Shown here one piece after another: positions 16,036-25,017 of a DNA stretch of 64,000 bases. Under the pieces are notes generated by a model. That model saw only the letters and a program-made list of their open reading frames with translations. It had not been told where the DNA came from and searched no databases. The position numbers and the translations under genes were made by a program. The DNA lies in assembly GCA_964420125.1 (NCBI GenBank), contig CAYQQQ010000001.1:338956-402955 (forward strand). Direction: 5' to 3'. Each line of letters opens with the position of its first letter. The stretch's first letter is position 1. Origin of the DNA: CAYQQQ01 sp964420125. GTDB taxonomy: Bacteria > Actinomycetota > Acidimicrobiia > Acidimicrobiales > Microtrichaceae.

Positions 16036-17263
16036 CGCTCACCTCTCAGCGCATCGATCGGCGCCATGCGGGCCGCACGGGTGGCCGGGTAGACGCCGAA
16101 GGCCACGCCGATCGCCATCGCAACCCCCACGGCGCCGGCCGCGACCCCGAAGGACAGCTCCACGCGGGCGTCGCGGAGCCACTCGAGCAGGCCCGCACCT
16201 GCCAGGCCCGCAGCGACGCCCAGCACCCCACCGGCGGCACCCAGGATGCTCGCCTCGATGAGGAACTGGCGGCGGATCGCCGCCCGCCTCGCTCCGAGCG
16301 CCTTGCGGAGCCCGATCTCGCCCACCCGCTCCGAGACCGACACCAACATGATGTTCATGACCCCGATGCCACCCACCAGCAACGAGATCACCGCGATCCC
16401 GCCGAGCATCACCGTCATCGTGTCGTCGACCGAGCTGGCGGCGGTGAGGATCGACTCCTGGGTGGCGACGGAGAAGTCGGCCTCGTCCCCGTCCGCGACG
16501 TCGTGCAGGTTCGACAGCAGGGCCTCGGTCTCCTGGTGCGCCGCCGACAGCGAGTCCGCGGAGGTGGCCTTCAAGTAGATGGTGCTCACCGCGTCGCGCT
16601 CGGTTCCACCGACCAGCTGCTCCGCGTAGGTCCGCTGGGGCACGAGGGCGAGGTCGTCGTTGGAGGCGTCCTCGGAGGAGGACAGCGCCTCGAGCACGCC
16701 GATCACCTGCAGCGTCGAGCCGTCGAGGGACACGTCCTCGCCGACGGGGTCGACCCCGCCGAACAGCTCCTCTGCCGTGTCCGGCCCGAGCACCACGACC
16801 GCGGCTCCGGCTTCCTGGTCCTCCTCGGTGAGGAAGCGGCCGGAGCTCACGGCACGGGAGCGAACCGCGGCCCACGAAGGGGTGGTCCCGACCAGCGTGG
16901 TCGTCCAGTTCGAGGTCCCGGCGGTGAGGGAGGCCGAGCTCTGGGTGACCGGTGCCACCGCAGCCACGTCCGGAGCGACCACATCGGAGTCGAGGGCGTG
17001 CGCATCGTCGACGGTCAGCGTCGACGCGGTGCCGAAGCCGCCGCGCACCCCCGTGTCGTCGGTGGCACTGCCCGGGGCGACCACCAGGACGTTGGTGCCG
17101 AGCTCGTCGATCTGCTCCCGGACCTCGGCGCGGGCCCCCGCACCCAGCCCGACCGTGAGGACCACGGCCGTGATGCCGATGAGGATCCCCAGCATGGTGA
17201 GCGCGGAGCGCAGGCGGTGGGCCCGCACGGCCTCGGCGGCCGCCCTCAACGTGTCCTGCCACC

Positions 17264-17267
<4 letters not shown>
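16032..17267 (-). CDS. MacB/FtsX-type ABC transporter permease
   Basis: The 411-residue protein has the MacB topology: an N-terminal helix (ALTMLGILIGITAVVLTVGLG), a large extracytoplasmic MacB_PCD domain (about residues 45-270), and three C-terminal helices. The FtsX signatures MLGGIAVISLLVGGIGVMNIMLVSV and EIGLRKALGARR are present. GTG 17267 overlaps the ATPase stop by four bases (GTGA). It works as a mechanotransmission transporter with the neighbouring ATPase and one or both adaptors. Confidence 0.9.
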
Positions 17268-18054
<787 letters not shown>

Positions 18055-18058
<4 letters not shown>

Positions 18059-19653
18059 CCGTCGTCCCCCTGAGCGCTCGTCCCGCCGGCCGAGGGCACT
18101 GCACCGGGGACCTGTCCGCCGGGGACCGGCATCTCGGCGCCGGGACCGGAACCACCGCTGACGGACATCCCCGGAGGACCGAAGCCTCCGGCCTCGACGA
18201 CCACCATCTCGCCGGCCTCGAGTCCCGAGCGCACCTCGGTCAGCCCGTCCGAGATCTCACCGACCTCGATCGAACGCTCCTCGGTCCGACCGTCGGTCGT
18301 CCCGTCCAGAGCCACGACGACGCTCGCCGCTCCCGCAACGCTCTGCACCGCCCGGGAGTCGACCTGGATCACGCCGGTGCGCTCCGAGACCAGGATCTCG
18401 GCGGTCGCCGTGGACCCTGGCCAGACGGTGGCGGCCTCGGCCTCGAACCACACGGTCACCGCGTAGGTCGCCACCCCCGAGCTGGCGTCGGCCACCCGAC
18501 TCACCTCTGCGACGGTGCCGGCGGCCTCCACGTCGTCCTCCGACGAGGTGTCCAGGTCGGAGGACTGCTGGCTGTCCTCCTCGTCGTCGGTGGCCCGCCC
18601 GCCCTGGGACGGTGCGCCGGTGCCGCCGCCCATCCCCGGCGGGGCGAACCCTCCCGGGAACCCGCCGAGACCGCCGCTGGCGGTCGCGTCGGCGGAGTCC
18701 GTCGAGATGCTCAGCTGCACCGCCTGGCCGACCTCGACCTGGTCGACCTCGGCGCTGCTCACCGAGATCTCCACCGAGTAGCGGCCGGCGCTCATGATCT
18801 CGACCTGCGCGGCGGTGCCGGACGACGACTGCTCCGATCCGGTCGTCGCGCCCGGTGACTGCTGCTGCGTGGTCTCCCCGAGGCTCGAGGCCGACGATCC
18901 GGAGCCCGTCGCCGAGCCGGTCATCGTCGTGCTCCCCGTGCCGGACCCTCCGAGCTCTTCGCCCACGGTGAGGTCGACCGCGGTCACCACGCCGTCGATC
19001 GAGGCCACCAGCTGGGCCCCTTCGAGCGCCTCGGCGGCGGCGTCTCTCGCATCCCCGGCGGTCACCACCGCGGCCTCGTCGGCTGCCAGCTGCTCGTCGG
19101 TCGCCTCGTCGTCCTCGTCGTCGGCCAAGCGGGCCTCGGCGTCCGCCAGGTCCGACTCCGCCTCTGCCAGGCCCGACTCGAGCTCCGCGGAGTCGAGGGT
19201 GGCCACCACCTGGCCCGCGCTCACCGTGTCGCCCACCGCGACGTTCACCGACGTGACCGTGCCGGAGGACTCGAAGCTCAACGAGTCCGTGGCCGCCGCC
19301 GACACCGTGCCCTCCGCCGACACCCGCTCGGCGACAGTGCCTGCGACCACCTCCACCACCTGCGACACCGTCGTCGGCACCGTGGACTGGGTGGCGGAGT
19401 CCTCTCGGACGAGGAACCACCAGGCTGCCGCCGCAGCGACCGCGATGCCCAGGCCGAGCAGGGCGATCCATCGCCGGCGAGCTCGACCGAGCCGCCGGCG
19501 GGGAGCGGGAGAGCCCGGATCGGGACGCGGTTGCACCTCTGGCACCTCGACCGCGGGGGATGACGACAGACCCAACACCATGACGGCATGGTGGAGCACC
19601 CAGCTCCGAGCTCCGTGGGAGAACCCTTGGAGTTGTCTGCGGACGCCCGACAC
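18055..19653 (-). CDS. HlyD/MacA-like membrane-fusion adaptor (first copy)
   Basis: The protein has 532 residues from GTG 19653, or 508 from ATG 19581. GGGAG lies 12 bases before the former and nothing precedes the latter, so the start is uncertain. After an N-terminal helix (WIALLGLGIAVAAAAAWWFLV) comes a lipoyl half (SFESSGTVTSVNVAVGDTVSAGQ), a coiled coil with an acidic patch (ADDEDDEATDEQ) and the second lipoyl half. A Gly/Pro/Met-rich loop (GGFPGGFAPPGMGG) and the barrel domain follow. It opens the five-gene export operon and lies just downstream of a tetR gene on the same strand. Confidence 0.8.
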
Positions 19654-19712
19654 AGATCAGCTCGTCTCCCTGCAGCACGCTCGCCCAGGGATGGCCACAG
19701 GGTGCAGGGCCG

Positions 19713-20396
19713 TCAGTCCGGAAGCAACCCTGCGGCGATGCCTGCCAGGACGAGGTCCAGGCCGGCGTCGAACATCCGATCCGGGTCGAGCGACGCGAGC
19801 TGGGGCGCGAGCCGCCGCGCCACCGGGAACCGGTCGGCTCCCGACCCCTCCACCGCCTGGAGGAACCTCGTCATGCGGAGCGCTCCGCCGGGGTCGCCGA
19901 TCGACATGCGCCACTGGTCCTCGAGATCGCAGCGGCAGAGCACCCAGGTCGTGAGCGTCGCGTACGCCGCCGCCGCACCGGCATCGTCGAGTCCGGCCTC
20001 GAGCAGGACCGTCAGCGCGGACTCGGCGATGACCAGGGCACTGGGCCCCGCGGGAGGGTTGACCAGCAACCATCGCGCCGTACCTGGATACTCGGACAGC
20101 GCCCTGCGCACCTCACGGGCCCAGTGGCGCAATCGACCATCCCACCCCTCGCCGCCTCCGGAGAGGTCCAGCGACGCGCCGATGGCCTCCACGACCAACC
20201 GGAGCAGCTCCTCGCGGTCCGCCACGTGGTGGTAGGCGGCCATCGGACTCGTGGAGGTGCGGGTCGCCAGCTCCCGCATCGAGATCCCCTCCAAGCCTCG
20301 TTCCTTCGCCAGCTCCAGCGCGGCCTCGACGAGGCGCTGGCGGGTGAGGCGGCGGCGGTGTCGGACCCGTGGCGACGGTGCCGGTGGCTCGGTCAC
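19713..20396 (-). CDS. TetR/AcrR-family regulator
   Basis: The 227-residue protein has the N-terminal TetR helix-turn-helix (AALELAKERGLEGISMRELATRTSTSPMAAYHHVADREELL, about residues 24-64) and a TetR_C-type ligand domain with FDAGLDLVLAGI at the end. It is divergent from a DrrAB-like exporter, with an inverted repeat in the shared promoter, and may also influence the downstream MacAB-like operon. GTG 20396 is leaderless, with TAGGGT ending seven bases upstream. Confidence 0.88.
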   Translation of the reverse strand: MTEPPAPSPRVRHRRRLTRQRLVEAALELAKERGLEGISMRELATRTSTSPMAAYHHVADREELLRLVVEAIGASLDLSGGGEGWDGRLRHWAREVRRALSEYPGTARWLLVNPPAGPSALVIAESALTVLLEAGLDDAGAAAAYATLTTWVLCRCDLEDQWRMSIGDPGGALRMTRFLQAVEGSGADRFPVARRLAPQLASLDPDRMFDAGLDLVLAGIAAGLLPD

Positions 20397-20403
20397 CCTC
20401 GCA

Positions 20404-20409
20404 ACCCTA
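20404..20409 (-). promoter_or_regulatory. -10 element of tetR (leaderless)
   Basis: TAGGGT on the minus strand ends seven bases before GTG 20396. Confidence 0.5.
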
Positions 20410-20413
20410 GCGA

Positions 20414-20459
20414 TTGACTTCCCGACCTCTACAGCGTAAGAAAGTGTTAGGTATTCTTA
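20414..20459 (+). promoter_or_regulatory. Promoter and TetR-operator candidate of the ABC exporter
   Basis: TTGACT (20414-20419) is followed after 17 bases by TAAGAA (20437-20442). TAAGAA is also the left arm of an inverted repeat with TTCTTA (20454-20459), spacer 11 bases. The repeat thus covers the -10 region and start site. The divergent TetR is the obvious ligand. Confidence 0.5.
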
Positions 20460-20474
20460 TCATCTGGAGAACGC

Positions 20475-21449
20475 ATGGCTGGAGCAGGAGTCCTCATGGA
20501 CGGCATCGTCAAGCGCTTCGGCGAGACCGAGGCGCTGGCGGGTCTCAGCTTCGCCGCGGAACCGGGCACGGTCCTCGGCGTGCTGGGACCCAACGGAGCC
20601 GGGAAGACGACGGCTGTGCGGATCCTGGCGACGCTGATCGAACCCGACGACGGTCGTGCCTACGTCGCCGGCAACGACGTCTCGCAACGGCCGCAGGAGG
20701 TCCGAAGAGCCCTCGGGTTGACAGGTCAGTTCGCCGCTGTCGACGACGTGCTCACCGGGCGCGAGAACCTGGTGCTCTTCGCCCGTCTGCGCGGGCTCCG
20801 GCGGGCCGAGGCCGCGGAGCGAGCCGAGGAGCTCCTCACCGCCCTCGACCTCTCCGACGCGGCCGACCTCCGTGTCGGCACCTACTCGGGGGGGATGCGC
20901 CGCCGACTCGATCTCGCGTCGAGCCTGGTGGTGGTGCCGGAGGTCCTCGTGCTGGACGAACCCACGACGGGACTCGATCCCCGCAGCCGGATCGCTCTCT
21001 GGGACCAGGTCAGGGCGCTGCGGGGACACGGCGTCACCGTGTTGCTCACCACGCAGTACCTCGAGGAAGCCGACCTGTTGGCCGACCACATCGTGGTGAT
21101 CGACCACGGCGTCGTCGTCGCACACGGCTCGCCAGCCGCGCTGAAGGCACGCGTCGGTGGCGTGGCAGTCGAGGTGGTGCTCGCCGATCCTGGCCAACTC
21201 GAGACCACCGCCTCGATCCTCGCCCGCACAGGCCTCCAACCCAGCCTCCACCGGGAACGCGGCGCCGTCACCGCTTCCGTCGCAGGGAGTGCCAGGAGCA
21301 GCTGGGAGCTGCTCGCCGGCCTCGGCCGACAGCTCACCGCCGCGGAGGTCGAGGTGGAGGACCTCGCCCTACGTCGTCCGACGCTCGACGAGGTCTTCCT
21401 CGCGCTCACCGGTGAGCCGGGGCCCGATCACCACGGGGCAGCCCGGTGA
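20475..21449 (+). CDS. ABC exporter ATP-binding protein, DrrA-like
   Basis: The 324-residue ATPase has Walker A GPNGAGKTT, signature YSGGMRRR, Walker B VLVLDEPTTGLDP and the H-loop region TTQYLEEAD, all as in daunorubicin-resistance DrrA proteins. The C-terminal extension ends LRRPTLDEVFLALTG, also typical. GGAG lies seven bases before ATG 20475. The GTGA overlap with the next gene marks one operon with two permeases, so substrates are probably hydrophobic drugs or lipids. Confidence 0.92.
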   Translation: MAGAGVLMDGIVKRFGETEALAGLSFAAEPGTVLGVLGPNGAGKTTAVRILATLIEPDDGRAYVAGNDVSQRPQEVRRALGLTGQFAAVDDVLTGRENLVLFARLRGLRRAEAAERAEELLTALDLSDAADLRVGTYSGGMRRRLDLASSLVVVPEVLVLDEPTTGLDPRSRIALWDQVRALRGHGVTVLLTTQYLEEADLLADHIVVIDHGVVVAHGSPAALKARVGGVAVEVVLADPGQLETTASILARTGLQPSLHRERGAVTASVAGSARSSWELLAGLGRQLTAAEVEVEDLALRRPTLDEVFLALTGEPGPDHHGAAR

Positions 21450-22240
21450 GCATCGACGCCCTCGGATCCGTCGGCCGAGCACCGCGCACCGCGTGGCGCG
21501 ACGGGCGGTTGCTCGCTGGACGCAACCTGCTGCGACTGGGCCGCAACCCCGCCTCGATGGCCAGCATGTTCGTGATGCCCCTGATCTTCCTCGGTGGGTT
21601 CTTCGCGGTGCTCGGCCGCTCGATGGAGGACCTCGGCATCGACTACGCGCAGCACCTCCCACCGATCATCGTCGTGCAGTCGATGTTCTTCACCGCGATC
21701 TCGTCCGCGTTCTTCCTCGCCGAGGATCGATCCGGCGGCCTGCTCGAACGGTTTCGCTCGCTGCCGATGGACCGCTGGTCGGTGATGACGGGGCGCCTTG
21801 GCGCCGACATCCTGCGAGCGGCCGCCTCCATGGCGGTCGTCCTCTCCGGTGCAGTGGTGCTCGGCTTCCGCTTCCGAGCCGGCCTCGCAGGTGCCGTCGG
21901 CTTCGCAACGATCGCCCTCCTGTTCGCGCTCGTGGCTGTGGCGGGCTGCTCTCTGGTCGGGCTCACCGCTCGAGATGCCGAAGCAGCCACCTCAACGCTG
22001 ATGCTGCCGTACCTGCCCCTGCTGATGCTCTCGACCGGCTTCGTCCCGCTCGAAGGGTTTCCCGGCTGGATCCAGCCCTTCGTCGAGTGGCAACCAGTGA
22101 GCCTCACCGTCGAGGCGCTGCGCGCCCTCAGCTCGGGCGGCCCGACCACAGAGGTGGTGTGGAAGGCGCTGGTCGCGCTCGTGGTGCTCGGCATGCTCCT
22201 CGGCACGCTGTCGACTCGTGCCTTCCGGAGCGCAGGATGA
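21446..22240 (+). CDS. ABC-2 type permease, DrrB-like (first)
   Basis: The 264-residue protein has six predicted helices of the ABC-2 fold and the DrrB-like sequence GGLLERFRSLPMDRWSVMTGRL. LMLSTGFVPLEGFPGWIQPFVEWQPVS follows near residue 195. It begins at GTG in a GTGA overlap and ends in an ATGA overlap with the second permease. The two permeases may form a heterodimer. Confidence 0.9.
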   Translation: MSIDALGSVGRAPRTAWRDGRLLAGRNLLRLGRNPASMASMFVMPLIFLGGFFAVLGRSMEDLGIDYAQHLPPIIVVQSMFFTAISSAFFLAEDRSGGLLERFRSLPMDRWSVMTGRLGADILRAAASMAVVLSGAVVLGFRFRAGLAGAVGFATIALLFALVAVAGCSLVGLTARDAEAATSTLMLPYLPLLMLSTGFVPLEGFPGWIQPFVEWQPVSLTVEALRALSSGGPTTEVVWKALVALVVLGMLLGTLSTRAFRSAG

Positions 22241-23028
22241 CCACGGGCGCCGCATCACTGCGACGGAGGCCGTCCGACCTCCCTCTCCAGCACGCACTCC
22301 TGACCGCAGGCCGTGACCTGCGCCGCCTCCGACGCTCCCCGGCGACCGTCGTGCAGTCCGTGGTGTTCCCCACGCTGCTGCTGGTCGTGCTGCTGATTGC
22401 GTTCGGCCGTGTGATCGGCGGGACGGTCGAGGCCTACTCCCAGCGGCTCGTCCCCCAGCTCGTGGTGGCCGGCGGCGCGTTCGGCGCAGCGGGCATCGGG
22501 ATGGCGACCGTCGCAGACCGGATGGGGGGGATGCTCGACCGCTTCCGGGCCCTGCCGATCTCGCGCTCGGCGCCGTTGAGCGGTGCCGTGGTTGCGGACA
22601 TGGTCCGAGCAGCGACGGCGGCCGTGCTGCTGAGCGCCGTCGGCCACCTCCCCGGGTTCCGCTTCGCGCAGGGAGTCCTGGCCACGATCGCCTTCTTCGC
22701 GCTGGCGACGGCGTTCAGCTCGATCTGGGCGTGGCTGGCCATCCTGGTGGGACTGGGTGCCGGCTCCCCCGAGGCGGTCTCCTCCACCATGAACGGCCCG
22801 ATCCTGATGCTGTTCTTCCTGTCCACCGGCTTCGTGCCCGTCGACGGCTACCCCGCTGCGCTGCAACCGGTCGTGCGCGCCAACCCGCTCTCCTGCGCGG
22901 TCAACGCCCTGATGGGGCTCTCCTCGGGAGGACCCGTCCTGGTGCCCGCGATCCAGACGCTCGCCTGGGTCGCGGTGCTCACAGCGATCTTCGGATCCTT
23001 CGCCGTCCGACGCTACCGACGAGGCTGA
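22237..23028 (+). CDS. ABC-2 type permease, DrrB-like (second)
   Basis: The 263-residue paralogue of the preceding permease has the same features (GGMLDRFRALPISRSAPLSGAV and FFLSTGFVPVDGYPAALQPVVRANP). It begins within the ATGA overlap. The two copies diverge clearly, so they are an old duplication rather than a recent one. Its stop is 20 bases from that of the convergent thiolase. Confidence 0.9.
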   Translation: MTTGAASLRRRPSDLPLQHALLTAGRDLRRLRRSPATVVQSVVFPTLLLVVLLIAFGRVIGGTVEAYSQRLVPQLVVAGGAFGAAGIGMATVADRMGGMLDRFRALPISRSAPLSGAVVADMVRAATAAVLLSAVGHLPGFRFAQGVLATIAFFALATAFSSIWAWLAILVGLGAGSPEAVSSTMNGPILMLFFLSTGFVPVDGYPAALQPVVRANPLSCAVNALMGLSSGGPVLVPAIQTLAWVAVLTAIFGSFAVRRYRRG

Positions 23029-23048
23029 GAGCTCCCGGGGACACCTGC

Positions 23049-24212
23049 TCAGAGCCGCTCGAGGATCGACGCCGTCGCCAGGGCGCCACCGCAGCACATC
23101 GTGATCAGGGCGAACTGCTGGTCGGCGCGCTCCAGCTCGTGCAGCGCGGTGGTGATGAGCCGGCTGCCGGTGCACCCGACAGGATGGCCGAGGGCGATGG
23201 CGCCGCCGTTCACGTTCACCTTGTCCATGTCGGCGTCGTGGGCACGGGCCCAGGACACCACCACCGAGGCGAACGCCTCGTTGATCTCGACGACGTCGAT
23301 GTCGCCGAGTGTCATCCCGGTGCGGTCGAGCACCCGCTGGGTGGCGGCGATGGGGCCGTCGAGGTGGTAGTAGGGGTCGGATCCGACCAGCGCCTGGGCC
23401 ACGAACCGGGCCCGGGGCCGCAGGCCCTCGGCCTTCGCCTTCTCCTCTGACATCCACAGCACCGCGGCCGCGCCGTCGGAGATCTGGGAGCTGTTGCCGG
23501 CGGTGTGGATCCCGCCCTCCATCACCGGGTTCAGCTTGGCGAGCCCCTCCATCGTGGTCTCGCGCAGGCCCTGGTCGCGCTCGGCGGTGATGGTCTCGCC
23601 CGTGGGCTCGCCGTCGGGGCCGACCACCCGGGCCTCCACCGCCACGACCTCGCGCTCGAAGCGGCCCTCCTCCCAGGCCCTCGCCGCGTGCTGCTGGGAG
23701 GCGAGGCCCAGCTCGTCGACGTCGGTGCGGGAGATGCCGTGCTTCTCGGCGATGCGCTGAGCGGCCAGGAACTGGTCGGGGATCTCGACGGGGAACTCGT
23801 CGTCCCAGCAGTAGCCGGGGCCGTGCATCACCGTGGAGCCGAGCGGGACGCGGCTCATGGTCTCCACACCGCAGCCGATGCCGATGTCGATGCTGTCGGT
23901 GGCGATCATGCCGGCGATCATGTGGTTGGCCTGCTGGGCCGAGCCGCACTGGCAGTCCACCGTGGTCGCCCCCACGTGGTACGGCATGCCGCCGTAGAGC
24001 CAGGCGTTGCGGGTGACGTTCATGCCCTGCTCGCCGGCCTGGGAGACGCAGCCGCCCACCAGCTGCTCGACGTCACCGGGTTCGATGCCGGCGCGGCGGA
24101 CCACCTCGGCCTGCACGGCGGACAGGAGCTGGTTGGCCTTCATGCCGGCCAGCCAACCGCCGCGCTTGCCGATCGGCGTGCGCACCGCCTCGATGATCAC
24201 CGGTGAACCCAT
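23049..24212 (-). CDS. Acetyl-CoA acetyltransferase / steroid-type 3-ketoacyl-CoA thiolase
   Basis: The 387-residue thiolase has the nucleophile Cys in CQCGSAQQANH (about residue 89), the GHPVGCTGSR histidine (about 343) and the second Cys in MCCGGALA. The NEAFAS motif is also present. It cleaves 3-ketoacyl-CoA using CoA. The QCGSAQQA form resembles the FadA5/FadA6-type thiolases used in steroid side-chain and ring degradation. A KstR-like palindrome lies 64 bases before the ATG, which strengthens that reading. AGGAG precedes the start. Confidence 0.9.
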   Translation of the reverse strand: MGSPVIIEAVRTPIGKRGGWLAGMKANQLLSAVQAEVVRRAGIEPGDVEQLVGGCVSQAGEQGMNVTRNAWLYGGMPYHVGATTVDCQCGSAQQANHMIAGMIATDSIDIGIGCGVETMSRVPLGSTVMHGPGYCWDDEFPVEIPDQFLAAQRIAEKHGISRTDVDELGLASQQHAARAWEEGRFEREVVAVEARVVGPDGEPTGETITAERDQGLRETTMEGLAKLNPVMEGGIHTAGNSSQISDGAAAVLWMSEEKAKAEGLRPRARFVAQALVGSDPYYHLDGPIAATQRVLDRTGMTLGDIDVVEINEAFASVVVSWARAHDADMDKVNVNGGAIALGHPVGCTGSRLITTALHELERADQQFALITMCCGGALATASILERL

Positions 24213-24275
24213 GCCCCACTCCTTCGTTCGCCTTCGGTCGCGGCGGGCCGCACAGTCGGGCGGCGGTGCCGAATC

Positions 24276-24289
24276 TGGAACACGTTATA
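24276..24289. promoter_or_regulatory. KstR-like operator (thiolase/thioesterase intergenic region)
   Basis: TGGAACACGTTATA fits TnnAACnnGTTnnA, the motif reported for the mycobacterial/rhodococcal cholesterol regulator KstR. It lies between divergent genes for a thiolase and a thioesterase. On the minus strand it overlaps a possible -10 (TATAAC). Confidence 0.6.
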
Positions 24290-24357
24290 GAAGTCGTGGT
24301 GGCCGCCGCACACCGGCATCCGGGAGCCCGTCGTTGCGCGGCGGTGGCGCCGGTCCA

Positions 24358-24363
24358 TACCCT
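24358..24363 (+). promoter_or_regulatory. -10 element of thioesterase gene (leaderless)
   Basis: TACCCT ends six bases before ATG 24370 and no Shine-Dalgarno is present. Confidence 0.5.
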
Positions 24364-24369
24364 CTCGCC

Positions 24370-25017
24370 ATGCACGAGCCTTCCGGCACGTCCCCCGATC
24401 CGCTCTTCGACGCTGCGGCCGCCCTGCGCCACCTGGTGGACCTCTTCTGCGATCGGGAGGTCGCTCCCGAGCTGCTCGCACGCATCACCACCGCCGCGGA
24501 GGACCTGTCGGCCGCGGTGGCCGAGGAACCCCGGTGGGACCGCCAGGCGATGCTGGAGGAGAGCATCCGCGATCCGTACCGGCGTGACGGCCGGCGCGGC
24601 GGCTTCTACTACCGGGGCGTGGCCGGACCGGCGAACCCCGCGGCCCTGCCGTTGGAGCTGCGGGTGCTCGACGGCGTGCTCCTCACCGAGGTGACCCTGG
24701 GACCGATGCACAGCGGCGCACCCGGCCGCGGCCACGGGGGCGTGCTGGCAGGGATCTTCGACGAGTTCGCCGGCTCGGCACCGCGCTTCCTGACGGACTC
24801 GATGGCCGCCACCGGCCGGCTGACGATCCACTACCGGGCCCCCATCCCCCTGGGTGTGCCGCTGCAGCTGCGGGCATGGGTGCACGACCACGAGGGTCGC
24901 AAGATCCACGTGCGGGGCGACGCCCGCCGCGGCGACGACGTGATCGCCGAGGTCGAAGGGCTGTTCATCCAGATCGACTACGCCGTGATCGACACCAGCG
25001 GCGCGGCCCGTCACTGA
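24370..25017 (+). CDS. PaaI-like acyl-CoA thioesterase (hotdog fold)
   Basis: The 215-residue protein has a helical N-terminal part and a hotdog domain from about residue 85. The motif GRGHGGVLAGIFDEFAGSA (about residues 118-136) is the hotdog helix with its catalytic acid, followed by RLTIHYRAPIPLGVPLQL. It should hydrolyse acyl-CoA. Sharing a KstR-like site with the divergent thiolase suggests steroid or fatty-acid CoA intermediates. Its stop overlaps the convergent SEC-C gene by seven bases. Confidence 0.82.
   Translation: MHEPSGTSPDPLFDAAAALRHLVDLFCDREVAPELLARITTAAEDLSAAVAEEPRWDRQAMLEESIRDPYRRDGRRGGFYYRGVAGPANPAALPLELRVLDGVLLTEVTLGPMHSGAPGRGHGGVLAGIFDEFAGSAPRFLTDSMAATGRLTIHYRAPIPLGVPLQLRAWVHDHEGRKIHVRGDARRGDDVIAEVEGLFIQIDYAVIDTSGAARH

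Noticed and set aside
13546..16092. 848-codon plus-strand frame opposite the lipoprotein and adaptor genes
   Set aside because: The minus strand encodes recognisable adaptor and lipoprotein sequences; the plus frame shows only low-complexity Arg/Gly.
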